A stretch of 44,318 nucleotides of DNA from NCBI GenBank assembly GCA_905193755.1, contig CAJJPX010000010.1, positions 1 through 44,318 of the forward strand. The letters run 5' to 3'. Position 1 is the first letter of the stretch; the number at the start of each line of letters is the position of its first letter. This document shows, in pieces, positions 31,394 to 38,767 of the stretch. Source of the DNA: an uncultured Clostridium sp. (lineage in GTDB: Bacteria; Bacillota_I; Bacilli_A; RF39; UBA660). The translations under genes and the position numbers were made by a program. Under the pieces are notes generated by a model. That model was given only the letters and a program-made list of their open reading frames with translations, ran no database searches and was not told the DNA's origin.

Positions 31394-31948
31394 ATGATAT
31401 TTGAAATAGGAGCAACAGTATATGGATTGATTCAGGGAGTATTAGTATTACTTAATAAAAGAAGTAACTGGATATTTTATATTTTACAAATGATATTCTT
31501 AATAGTATTTTCTTTGATGAGTCATCTATATGGTGATGTAGCTAATAATAGTGTTTACTTAGTAATGGGTGTAGTTGGTTTTATTCTTTGGAATAGTAAA
31601 AAAGAATCAAGTAAAATAACTAAATTATCTATAAAGGAAAAAATTATAGCAGTATTAATAATAACTTTTGGAACAATTATATTAAGTTTTATTTTTAAAC
31701 ATACTAATGATCCTTTACCTCTTCTTGATTCATTTACAACAGTATCTAGTTTTATTGCTACATATTATATGATGAAGAAGAAATTAGATACTTGGGTGAT
31801 ATGGTTTATAAATGATATATTTTATGCTATAGAATATTTTATTCTTCCAAATCAAGCATTATATTTATTTGCTTTAAATATCATATGGACTTTTATGGCA
31901 GTAGGTTCATATATAAATTGGAATAAGATTATGAAAGGACAAAAATAA
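31394..31948 (+). CDS. pnuC: PnuC-type nicotinamide riboside transporter
   Basis: PnuC carries nicotinamide riboside (or related vitamins) across the membrane by facilitated diffusion. The 184-residue protein has about seven helices with family features: LLNKRSNWIFYILQMIFL near the start, a central DSFTTVSSFIATYYMMKKKLDTWVIWFINDI with the substrate-binding Thr/Trp/Asn set, and NIIWTFMAVGSYINWNKI at the end. ATG 31394 follows AAGGAG. It is first in an operon with NAD-related partners, which favours an NAD-precursor role over thiamine or riboflavin homologues. Confidence 0.85.
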   Translation: MIFEIGATVYGLIQGVLVLLNKRSNWIFYILQMIFLIVFSLMSHLYGDVANNSVYLVMGVVGFILWNSKKESSKITKLSIKEKIIAVLIITFGTIILSFIFKHTNDPLPLLDSFTTVSSFIATYYMMKKKLDTWVIWFINDIFYAIEYFILPNQALYLFALNIIWTFMAVGSYINWNKIMKGQK

Positions 31949-31949
31949 T

Positions 31950-32453
31950 ATGATTAAAATATTTTATTCAGGTACATATAAAGTACGTCATGAATTAATT
32001 AATGAAGATAATGTATTAGAGATGTTAAAAGATGATATAAGAAGTAAAATAGTAGGTAATGTTAAAGATACAATTTATGCTTCTGATGGTGTTATTATTA
32101 AAAATAATAATAATGTTATGTATATTGGTGGATTCTATTATGAAAAACAAGATAATAATAAAACTGTATGTGAGAATGTTGTAAGTGAAGAGTTAAAACA
32201 AATAGATAAGTGTGATTTGGTAATTGCAAATCTAACTAAATATTCAGCTATAGCAACAGTTACTGAGATACTTTATGCATCTTTTAAAAAGAAGAAAATT
32301 GTTATATTTTGTGATCCGGAAGTTACTAGTTATGAAGTAGAAGGAGAGTATTGGTTTCCAATATTAGCTAGTAAACAACTAAATAATAATATTGAAATAA
32401 AATTTATAGATAGTGAAGAAGAAATAATTGATTACATAAATAATCTAAAATAA
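31950..32453 (+). CDS. Nucleoside 2-deoxyribosyltransferase-like protein
   Basis: The 167-residue protein has the NDT Rossmann-like layout: MIKIFYSGTYKVRHEL at the start, the central YIGGFYYEKQ segment, then VVSEELKQIDKCDLVIANLTKYSAIATVTEILYASFKKKKIVIF with the usual D-x-V-x-A-x-L strand and a conserved Glu near TVTEI. NDT-fold enzymes cleave or exchange N-glycosidic bonds of nucleosides. One base separates it from pnuC, so a role on an imported riboside is an attractive inference. Whether the catalytic Glu is functional needs structural comparison. Confidence 0.7.
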   Translation: MIKIFYSGTYKVRHELINEDNVLEMLKDDIRSKIVGNVKDTIYASDGVIIKNNNNVMYIGGFYYEKQDNNKTVCENVVSEELKQIDKCDLVIANLTKYSAIATVTEILYASFKKKKIVIFCDPEVTSYEVEGEYWFPILASKQLNNNIEIKFIDSEEEIIDYINNLK

Positions 32454-32477
32454 TTTTAAAAGAATGGGGTAAATGAA

Positions 32478-33053
32478 ATGCCAAGTGTATGTGCTCATAT
32501 GGTTGTAGCAAAAATAATAAGTAAAAAATTAAATATAAATAGTGATGAATTTATAAAAGGCAATTTACTTCCTGATATTATTGATGATAATGATAGTCAT
32601 CATAAGATAGTAAGTGGTAATTATATGGTACCTGATATATATTATTTTGCTTGTAAAATAGATTATAGTGATAGTTTACAAATTGGTTATTTAACACATT
32701 TACTTCTTGATAAACATTATCTAAACAATTATATAAAAACCTTGTATCCAAATGCTAATATATTCATAGATAGAATAATATATGAAGATTATAATATTAT
32801 AAATGGTTTTCTTATTGATAGATTTAACTTAGATATAGGTGAGCTAGAACAAGTACTATCTAAGTATGATTGCAAAATTATAGAAGAAAAGTTAAAATAT
32901 AATATAGAATGTTTAAAGCAAAAGAAGAATGGTTCTTTAAAATATTTAGAGCCAGAAAGTTTTTCACAATTTCTTTTAGACATTTCAAGTGTTATAATCA
33001 AGGAGTTGAATTTATATGCATATAAATATAGTAAGTTGTGTATTTGTACTTGA
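32478..33053 (+). CDS. Zinc-dependent phospholipase C-like protein
   Basis: The 191-residue protein opens with MPSVCAHMVVAKI and has GNLLPDIIDDNDSHHK and GYLTHLLLDKHYLNNYI. This His/Asp arrangement belongs to the Zn_dep_PLPC family of HD-like hydrolases: a His near residue 7, Pro-Asp, a His pair, then HLLLD. Many small bacterial members are not phospholipases but act on unknown phosphorylated substrates. It has no signal peptide, so it is likely cytoplasmic. Its 3' end overlaps the next gene by 38 nt, and it is the third gene of the pnuC operon. Confidence 0.75.
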   Translation: MPSVCAHMVVAKIISKKLNINSDEFIKGNLLPDIIDDNDSHHKIVSGNYMVPDIYYFACKIDYSDSLQIGYLTHLLLDKHYLNNYIKTLYPNANIFIDRIIYEDYNIINGFLIDRFNLDIGELEQVLSKYDCKIIEEKLKYNIECLKQKKNGSLKYLEPESFSQFLLDISSVIIKELNLYAYKYSKLCICT

Positions 33054-33723
33054 TAGTGAAAAAAACAACAATATTAGGAAGAATGATATTAAGAAATTAA
33101 AAGTATTAGTAAATAATGATAATGAATTACCTGTTATTGATATAAATAAAGAAGGTCTTAAAAATCAAGTTAAAAATTATATATCTAGTATTATAGGAAG
33201 TAATATTTTTCATTTAGAGCAAGTGTATACAATGGACTATGAAAGTGATATAGATATTATTTATTTAGGTGTAACAAATATAGTTAATGTTAATTTAAGA
33301 GATAGATATAAACTTGTTGATTTTAGTATTAAAGATAATGCAATTCTATTTGATAATAAAGAATATAAATATCAAACTAAGGAAATTGAAGAAAATAATA
33401 ATATAGAATATCTTCATGAAATAAATGTAGATGATAATAAAGTTTATAGAACACTTATGAATTTATTAATTAGTTATAAAAAAATTAGAAGTAATATTGA
33501 TAGTACAGATATAATATTTAAATTCTTTGGTGATACTTTTACTTTAGAAGATATTAGAATTGTTTATGAACTTATTAAAAACTCTACAGTAGATAAATCA
33601 AACTTTAGAAAGAAAATAATTAAATATTGTGAGAAGGCTAGTGAAACTATAGATACTAAGAATGGATTTAGACCAAGTCAAAGATATAAATTTAAACCTT
33701 TAAAAGGTGATATTTGGCTATAA
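33016..33723 (+). CDS. NrtR-like regulator with degenerate Nudix domain
   Basis: The 235-residue protein has an N-terminal Nudix-like fold (about 1-150: INIVSCVFVLDSEKNNN, ELPVIDINKEGLKNQ, YTMDYESDIDIIYLGVTN). Its C-terminal winged helix (about 165-235: FKFFGDTFTLEDIRIVYELI, NFRKKIIKYCEKASETIDT, FRPSQRYKFKP) closely follows the NrtR pattern FTL-D-Q-VYE/NFRRK/RPA-LY. NrtR represses NAD-synthesis and salvage genes and is released by ADP-ribose. The catalytic Nudix box with REL-EE is absent here (KNYISSIIGSN instead), so I infer a pure sensor. The gene starts inside the preceding one with AAGGAG upstream. The likely target is the inverted repeat before pnuC. Confidence 0.7.
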   Translation: MHINIVSCVFVLDSEKNNNIRKNDIKKLKVLVNNDNELPVIDINKEGLKNQVKNYISSIIGSNIFHLEQVYTMDYESDIDIIYLGVTNIVNVNLRDRYKLVDFSIKDNAILFDNKEYKYQTKEIEENNNIEYLHEINVDDNKVYRTLMNLLISYKKIRSNIDSTDIIFKFFGDTFTLEDIRIVYELIKNSTVDKSNFRKKIIKYCEKASETIDTKNGFRPSQRYKFKPLKGDIWL

Positions 33724-33736
33724 TACGTGAAGTTAT

Positions 33737-33765
33737 TTGCAAAAAATAATAAAATATAGTATAAT
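33737..33765 (+). promoter_or_regulatory. Promoter of the tyrS T-box transcript
   Basis: TTGCAA (33737-33742), a 17-nt spacer and TATAAT (33760-33765). Confidence 0.8.
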
Positions 33766-33774
33766 TTCATCAAG

Positions 33775-33987
33775 TTAATTAAAAAGCGATTCATTCGAAG
33801 TAATTATTTTAATATAATTTTATAGAGAATTTGTGGTTGGTGGAAACAAATATATACAAAATAATGAATTACAAATGATGATTTTAAGTCGGATAGCATC
33901 CGTTATCAACAAGAGGTAATAAACTATTTATTATAAATTAAGGTGGTAACACGGGTAATTCGTCCTTTATGGAGAATTACTTTTTTT
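33775..33987 (+). promoter_or_regulatory. Tyr-specific T-box leader with terminator
   Basis: The leader contains the T-box sequence AAGGTGGTAACACGGG (33940-33955), which pairs with the acceptor end of uncharged tRNA. A terminator follows: GTAATTC pairs with GAATTAC, then seven T (33955-33987). Upstream is stem I with the apical GTTGGTGGAAAC segment and a specifier region reading GAATTACAAATG, in which TAC is the Tyr codon. Transcription reads through to tyrS when uncharged tRNA-Tyr is bound. Confidence 0.9.
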
Positions 33988-34008
33988 ATTTTCAAGGAGG
34001 TGGTTTGT

Positions 34009-34116
34009 ATGGATAGTGAATATTACTATTATTACTTTGATGATTGTAATTTAATTAACTATACAAATTATTTAGGAGGAAATAAAAGATGGAAAAGAAA
34101 TTATTTGATATTTTAA
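34009..34116 (+). CDS. Tyr-rich leader peptide upstream of tyrS
   Basis: This 35-residue ORF (opening MDSEYYYYYFDDCNLINY) begins at ATG 34009, eight nt after the strong site AAGGAGG. It lies after the T-box terminator, so it is made only in read-through transcripts. Five consecutive Tyr codons (34021-34035, TAT and TAC) plus three more give 8 Tyr of 35. The ORF crosses the tyrS ribosome binding site and ends 28 nt inside tyrS in another frame (+2). Amino-acid leader peptides that sense charged tRNA by ribosome stalling are known upstream of biosynthetic operons; one stacked on a T-box is unusual. Its role is inferred; translation is supported only by the ribosome binding site and composition. 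Confidence 0.6.
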   Translation: MDSEYYYYYFDDCNLINYTNYLGGNKRWKRNYLIF

Positions 34117-35327
34117 AAGAAAGAGGATATGTTAAAGATCTTACTCATGAACAAGAGATTATTGATTTAGTTAATGGAGAACCTATGTGTTTTTACTTAG
34201 GAATTGATCCTACTGCGGATAGTTTACATATAGGACATTTCTTTGCATTAACTATGTTTAGATGGTTACAGGATTTTGGTCATCATGGAATTATATTAAT
34301 TGGTGGAGCTACTGCTTTAGTTGGGGATCCGACTGGTAAAAGCGATATGAGAAAAATGCTATCAAAAGAAGAAGTTGCTCATAATAAAGCTGAAGTAAAA
34401 GAATTAGTTAAGAGATTTATTAAAACTGATGGGGATAATCCTGCGATTATAGTTGATAATGCTGATTGGATTTGTGATAAATCATATGTTGATTTTATGA
34501 GAGATATTGGGGTACATTTCAATGTTAATAATATGTTGGCAACTGATTGTTACAAGAAAAGATTAGAGAATGGTGGGTTAACATTCTTAGAGATGGGTTA
34601 TATGTTAATGCAAGCATTTGATTTCGTACATTTAAATAAAGAATATGGATGTAGGCTTCAAATAGGTGGGTCAGACCAATGGGGTAATATTTTAGCAGGA
34701 GCTGATCTTTCACGTAAAATTGGATTTAGTGAAGGCAAAAAAATAGATCCTTTATTTGGGTGGACTTGTCCTTTATTAATAAAAGCAGATGGAGAAAAGA
34801 TGGGTAAGACTGCTAGTGGTACATTATGGGTATCAAGAGATAAAACTACACCATTTGATTTCTTTCAAGCATGGATGAATTCATTTGATGAAGATGTTGA
34901 AAGAAGTTTATCATTCTTTACAAGAATGGAAATAACTGATATTAAAGAGTTATGTCAAAAAGATATTAGGGAAGCTAAGAAAATATTAGCATTTGAAGTT
35001 ACTAAATTAGTCCATGGTGAAGATGAAGCAATTAAGGCTCAAAAAACTGCAGAAGAATTATTTAGTAATAAAGGTATATCAGATAATATGCCAAATATAG
35101 AATTGTCAAAAAAAATATTAGATATTAACATCGTAGATTTGCTTGTTAAGTCAGAAATGGTAAAATCAAAATCAGAAGCAAAAAGATTGATAGAACAAAA
35201 TGGTATATTTTTAAATCAGGAGAAAATTAAATCTATTGAACAAATAATAACTGATAAAGATTTAAATGATAACTCATTAATTATACAAAAAGGTAAAAAG
35301 ATATTCTTAAAAATAAAATTCATATAA
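34089..35327 (+). CDS. tyrS: Tyrosyl-tRNA synthetase
   Basis: TyrRS charges tRNA-Tyr. The 412-residue protein has the class I signature HIGH at 47-50 (DPTADSLHIGHF), the tyrosine pocket segment with GGSDQWGN, and the KMSKS-type loop as KMGKT (about 235). A C-terminal S4 RNA-binding domain follows (about 345-412: DLLVKSEMVKSKSEAKRLIEQNGIFLN). ATG 34089 follows TTAGGAGGAAATAAAAG. The leader holds a T-box with a TAC specifier and a Tyr-rich short ORF overlapping the start, so expression is probably set by tRNA-Tyr charging. Confidence 0.97.
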   Translation: MEKKLFDILKERGYVKDLTHEQEIIDLVNGEPMCFYLGIDPTADSLHIGHFFALTMFRWLQDFGHHGIILIGGATALVGDPTGKSDMRKMLSKEEVAHNKAEVKELVKRFIKTDGDNPAIIVDNADWICDKSYVDFMRDIGVHFNVNNMLATDCYKKRLENGGLTFLEMGYMLMQAFDFVHLNKEYGCRLQIGGSDQWGNILAGADLSRKIGFSEGKKIDPLFGWTCPLLIKADGEKMGKTASGTLWVSRDKTTPFDFFQAWMNSFDEDVERSLSFFTRMEITDIKELCQKDIREAKKILAFEVTKLVHGEDEAIKAQKTAEELFSNKGISDNMPNIELSKKILDINIVDLLVKSEMVKSKSEAKRLIEQNGIFLNQEKIKSIEQIITDKDLNDNSLIIQKGKKIFLKIKFI

Positions 35328-35333
35328 AAAGTA

Positions 35334-35364
35334 TTGACTCTTCCCTTAAGGGTAGGTATATGAT
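35334..35364 (+). promoter_or_regulatory. MerR-type promoter with 19-bp spacer
   Basis: TTGACT (35334-35339) and TATGAT (35359-35364) are separated by 19 bp. The spacer carries the palindrome CCCTTAAGGG, extended as CTnCCCTTAAGGGnAG (35340-35355). Overlong spacers with a central dyad are the hallmark of MerR-activated promoters, and the MerR-like gene follows directly. Confidence 0.85.
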
Positions 35365-35387
35365 TAAGTCACAAAGGAGATAAAAGT

Positions 35388-36395
35388 ATGATTAAAATAG
35401 GTGATTTTGCTAATATGTTTGGAGTTTCAATAAAAACAATTAGATTTTATGAAGAGAAGAATTTATTAAAACCAGCATATGTTGATATATATACTGGTTA
35501 TAGATATTTTGATGAAAAGAATATTGATGAAATGAGTAGAATTCTTGTTTATAAAAGTTTAGGTTTTGAACTAAGTGAAATTAAAGTTCTAGATGATGAA
35601 TCAATAGAAAATAAAATATCTGAATATAAGAAAAAAATTAATATTATGAAATCACATATATCTACTTTAAGTTCTTTTTTGGATTCAAGGGAGGATAAGA
35701 TTAAAAATATGAAAACATTTGTTAATGATGAGAATGTTATTGGGAAGTGGTCTTTAATAGGAGTAGCTAAAGATAAGAAGGAGTATGAAAGTAATAAATT
35801 GTTAGATGAAGATATTGCTATAAAAGAATTATATTTGATGGATGAAGGAAAAGAATATTGGGTTATATCTTGGACTAAAGATATGATTTATATCAACCAT
35901 AAACCTTATACATATATAGTAGATGGTAACAAGATGTTTATTAATTTAAAAGGACTATATGATGAAGATGAAAAGATAGCTATATATGAAAGAATTGATA
36001 ACAAACATTATAAAGTAGAAGATATTATGAAGTTTGATATTACAGATGTTCCATTCGTTGAAGATAAGAGTATTAATGGTCTTTGGAGTGCAATTGGAAC
36101 AATAAAAAATAAAGATTTATTAATAATATCAGATGTTATTAAAAATAGTATAATAAATAATGTTGTGTTCTTTCCGGATGGCAAAGGAAATATAACATAT
36201 AATAATGATACTTCTAAAGTTATAGGTTATACTAAAGGTTATATTAAAGACTTATGTGTTAAAAATACTATGTGTTCATATGAAATTAAAAATATTGATA
36301 ATAAAGACTATCTAATAGTAGAATGGAAAAGTGGAGACTATGTATTTGGTGGTTTTGTTAGTTGTTATTATGTTTTTGAAAAATTAGATATATAG
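35388..36395 (+). CDS. MerR-family regulator with a tandem C-terminal sensor domain
   Basis: The 335-residue protein starts with a MerR winged helix (IKIGDFANMFGVSIKTIRFYEEKNLLKPAYVD...TGYRYF, about 1-70) and a coiled-coil dimer helix (about 75-115). The C-terminal part consists of two similar halves, opening at VIGKWSLIGVAKDKKEY (about 117) and INGLWSAIGTIKNKDLL (about 228), each rich in aromatic strands and reminiscent of a ligand-binding beta-barrel. No GyrI-like or B12 domain is recognisable. It very likely controls its own 19-bp-spacer promoter. Whether the downstream acetyltransferase genes respond is open, because a terminator follows. The ligand is unknown. Confidence 0.85.
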   Translation: MIKIGDFANMFGVSIKTIRFYEEKNLLKPAYVDIYTGYRYFDEKNIDEMSRILVYKSLGFELSEIKVLDDESIENKISEYKKKINIMKSHISTLSSFLDSREDKIKNMKTFVNDENVIGKWSLIGVAKDKKEYESNKLLDEDIAIKELYLMDEGKEYWVISWTKDMIYINHKPYTYIVDGNKMFINLKGLYDEDEKIAIYERIDNKHYKVEDIMKFDITDVPFVEDKSINGLWSAIGTIKNKDLLIISDVIKNSIINNVVFFPDGKGNITYNNDTSKVIGYTKGYIKDLCVKNTMCSYEIKNIDNKDYLIVEWKSGDYVFGGFVSCYYVFEKLDI

Positions 36396-36402
36396 TAGTT
36401 AT

Positions 36403-36432
36403 GTCCATATGATTAAATTATATGGACTTTTT
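36403..36432 (+). terminator. Terminator after the MerR-like gene
   Basis: GTCCATAT pairs with ATATGGAC across a 9-nt loop, then TTTTT. An in-frame ATG of the next ORF lies inside this stem, which argues against that start. Confidence 0.8.
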
Positions 36433-36478
36433 AATTGTGAGATGTTACTCTATAGTTAGATATGAAAGGTATGAAAAT

Positions 36479-37099
36479 ATGGAAAGATTTTATTTAGAAA
36501 GACCTTCAATGGATAGAAGGAATGAGATAATAGATTATATTAAAGAATATGAAAAGTATGGTTCTTTAGTTAATGGAACTGGCTCTTTAGATAGAATACT
36601 TGAAGGAGATACTTTTGAGGAAGCATTAGATAGATGCTTAAATATGGAGAATCCAGGGTATGCTAAAAAAGTAGATAGATGCCCAGATAAAACATTTTTA
36701 TTAATTAGAGAAAATGATAATAAAATAGTTGGTTCTATAAATGTTAGATGGGATTTAAATGAGGCAATGTTAAAGTTTGGTGGACATATTGGATATGGAG
36801 TTAGACCTACTGAAAGAAGAAAAGGCTATAATAAAATTAATTTCTATTTAGGTTTGATTGAAGCTAAAAAAATTGGACTTGATAAAGTTATGTTAGATTG
36901 TGATGTTAATAATTTTGGGTCTGATAGAACTTTAAAAGCATTTGATGGTAAACTTGAAAGATCGGAAATAGATCCATCTGATGGAACACTAACTAATGTA
37001 TATTGGTTTGATGTATATGAGACTTTAGATAAATTTAAAGATGTTTATGAGCCTAGTATTGTTAGAAAAGAAAGTGAAAAAGTAAAACAATTAAAATAA
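36479..37099 (+). CDS. GNAT-family acetyltransferase
   Basis: The 206-residue protein has the GNAT fold: PDKTFLLIRENDNKIVGSINVRWDLNE (beta strands 2-4), the acetyl-CoA-binding GGHIGYGVRPTERRKGYNKINFYLGLIEAKKIG with the R/Q-x-x-G-x-G/A loop, and DKVMLDCDVNNFGSDRTLKAFDGKLER with the conserved Asn. GNATs acetylate small molecules or protein amino groups; the substrate is not evident. I start at ATG 36479 (AAAGG upstream); the earlier ATG at 36422 is inside the preceding terminator hairpin. It is followed 15 nt later by another GNAT gene. Confidence 0.9.
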   Translation: MERFYLERPSMDRRNEIIDYIKEYEKYGSLVNGTGSLDRILEGDTFEEALDRCLNMENPGYAKKVDRCPDKTFLLIRENDNKIVGSINVRWDLNEAMLKFGGHIGYGVRPTERRKGYNKINFYLGLIEAKKIGLDKVMLDCDVNNFGSDRTLKAFDGKLERSEIDPSDGTLTNVYWFDVYETLDKFKDVYEPSIVRKESEKVKQLK

Positions 37100-37114
37100 T
37101 TAGGGAGAAAATTA

Positions 37115-37912
37115 ATGAAGAATTTTGATAATACAATTCAATATTATGAATTATTAATGTATTATGGTGATACATCAAAGTATAAGAAATATGAGTTACC
37201 TAGTGGATTTCATTTTGAGTTTTATAAACCAGGTGATGAAGACGAATGGGTTTCAATTCATATATCTTCAGGAGAATTTACATCAATAGAGAAAGGGTTA
37301 AAACATTTTCGTACTTTTTATGCTCATTTTATAGATGAATTAAATAAAAGATGTGTTTTTCTAGTAGAAGATGAAACTAATAAGAAAGTTGGAACTGTTA
37401 CTGTATCATTACTTAAAGAACATGAGTATGGATGTGATGCGACGGTTGATTGGTTAGCTATAAGAAGTGATTATCAAGGAAAAGGACTTTGTAAGCCATT
37501 ATTAAGTAAAACTATAGAGTTAGCTCATGATTTAGGACATAAAAGTATACTACTTCATACTCAAACTACTAGTTGGTTAGCTGCGAAGATATATTTAGAT
37601 TATGGTTTTGAAATATTAAATAAAGAAGAAACTAAAGGATGGAATATTCTTAAAACTATAGTTAATCATCCTAAGTTAGAAGAGTTTAGTATTTTACCAA
37701 AAGAAGATATATATGATAAAAGAAATGTTGAAATAAAAAGACAATTAGATCAAAAGTATGGTGTTGATAATTATAATTATGGTGTTTGGTATAAAGAAGG
37801 TAATCATAAAGTATATGTTTATTATAATAATACTCCATATGAATTTGATTATTTTATATATGAAAATGGTTTAAGATTAGAAGAAGTAAAGGATAAAAAA
37901 TATAAAAGATGA
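37115..37912 (+). CDS. GNAT acetyltransferase with extra C-terminal domain
   Basis: The first ~190 residues are a GNAT domain: an FHFEFYKPGDEDEWVSIH start, KKVGTVTVSLLKE, DATVDWLAIRSDYQGKGLCKPLLSKTIELAHDLG with the acetyl-CoA loop Q-G-K-G, and SILLHTQTTSWLAAKIYLDYGFEIL. A further ~70 residues (about 195-265) form a basic, aromatic segment (YGVWYKEGNHKVYVYYNN) that I do not recognise. Substrate unknown. AGGGAG precedes ATG 37115. It probably shares the transcript of the upstream GNAT gene, and a hairpin follows. Confidence 0.88.
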   Translation: MKNFDNTIQYYELLMYYGDTSKYKKYELPSGFHFEFYKPGDEDEWVSIHISSGEFTSIEKGLKHFRTFYAHFIDELNKRCVFLVEDETNKKVGTVTVSLLKEHEYGCDATVDWLAIRSDYQGKGLCKPLLSKTIELAHDLGHKSILLHTQTTSWLAAKIYLDYGFEILNKEETKGWNILKTIVNHPKLEEFSILPKEDIYDKRNVEIKRQLDQKYGVDNYNYGVWYKEGNHKVYVYYNNTPYEFDYFIYENGLRLEEVKDKKYKR

Positions 37913-37916
37913 TATT

Positions 37917-37956
37917 AAATATACATGATTGTAATAAATTTTGTATATTTTATTTT
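37917..37956 (+). terminator. Terminator after the second GNAT gene
   Basis: AAATATACA pairs perfectly with TGTATATTT across a 16-nt loop, then TATTTT. Confidence 0.6.
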
Positions 37957-38026
37957 ATAAATTGGTTTTAGTTTACATTGTACAATAAAAATTATATACT
38001 TAATCTAATAATAGTGGGTGAAGTAA

Positions 38027-38701
38027 ATGAAGAATTCTAAGAATATTGTTTTAGTATTAATAGTGGTAGCTATAGTGGTACTTGTATTACTTAAATACGT
38101 TATAAAGTTACCATGTTATAGTAGAGAGTTTGTTGAAAATTATGTATCTAAATATACAGATAATTTTACATATTTAGATAGTCAAAGTTATTCAATTGGA
38201 ATAAATGGTTTTACTGAGTCTAGTGATACTGATTGGTATTTTCATGATAATGACTTAGACTTTGATTTTCATGTTAAGACATTAAGAAGTAATTATCCAC
38301 CTAAAGGCAAACATATAGCTTCTAATTATTATGTTGATTATTTTGAAAAACTATTTGATGTTAAAGGAGAAGAGATAAAAGAAATGGTTACTAATACACT
38401 TTCACTTCTTTTTGATGTTACTGAGTATAGTATTTATTATTCAACTGAAACATATCAAATTAGAATAAATGTAGATGGTAAAAAGAAGAAAAATTATACT
38501 AGAGTAGGGTATATAGCGTTGGAAGAAGAAGTATCTAGAAATTTATGTAAGATTATTGAAGACTTTGATCCAAAATTTAAAAGTAGAAGTAAGTTGGTAG
38601 GATGGGATGTTGGTTTAGATACTGAATGGACACAAGGTGAACTTCGTATTTCTATGTATGATTTATTCTTTAGTATTAATGATTATTATAATAACAATTG
38701 A
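38027..38701 (+). CDS. Membrane-anchored protein of unknown function
   Basis: The 224-residue protein has one N-terminal helix (about 8-26, IVLVLIVVAIVVLVLLKYVI) followed by a basic-to-acidic extracellular or cytoplasmic domain rich in Tyr and Asp. Visible segments are YSREFVENYVSKYTDNF, GFTESSDTDWYFHDNDLDFDF, KHIASNYYVDYFEKLF and YYSTETYQIRINVDG, the last a beta-like core. I recognise no family. ATG 38027 follows GTGGGTGAAG. It lies between the GNAT pair and the hydrolase gene, in a run of same-strand accessory genes. Confidence 0.65.
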   Translation: MKNSKNIVLVLIVVAIVVLVLLKYVIKLPCYSREFVENYVSKYTDNFTYLDSQSYSIGINGFTESSDTDWYFHDNDLDFDFHVKTLRSNYPPKGKHIASNYYVDYFEKLFDVKGEEIKEMVTNTLSLLFDVTEYSIYYSTETYQIRINVDGKKKKNYTRVGYIALEEEVSRNLCKIIEDFDPKFKSRSKLVGWDVGLDTEWTQGELRISMYDLFFSINDYYNNN

Positions 38702-38767
38702 ATTACTATGTTACTCTTTTATTATGGAATGTATGATGTTAAAATAGAAATATAGTTGGTGATTTAT

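Noticed and set aside
36422..36478. N-terminal extension of the first GNAT from ATG 36422
   Set aside because: That ATG lies inside the terminator hairpin of the MerR-like gene; ATG 36479 has its own ribosome binding site.
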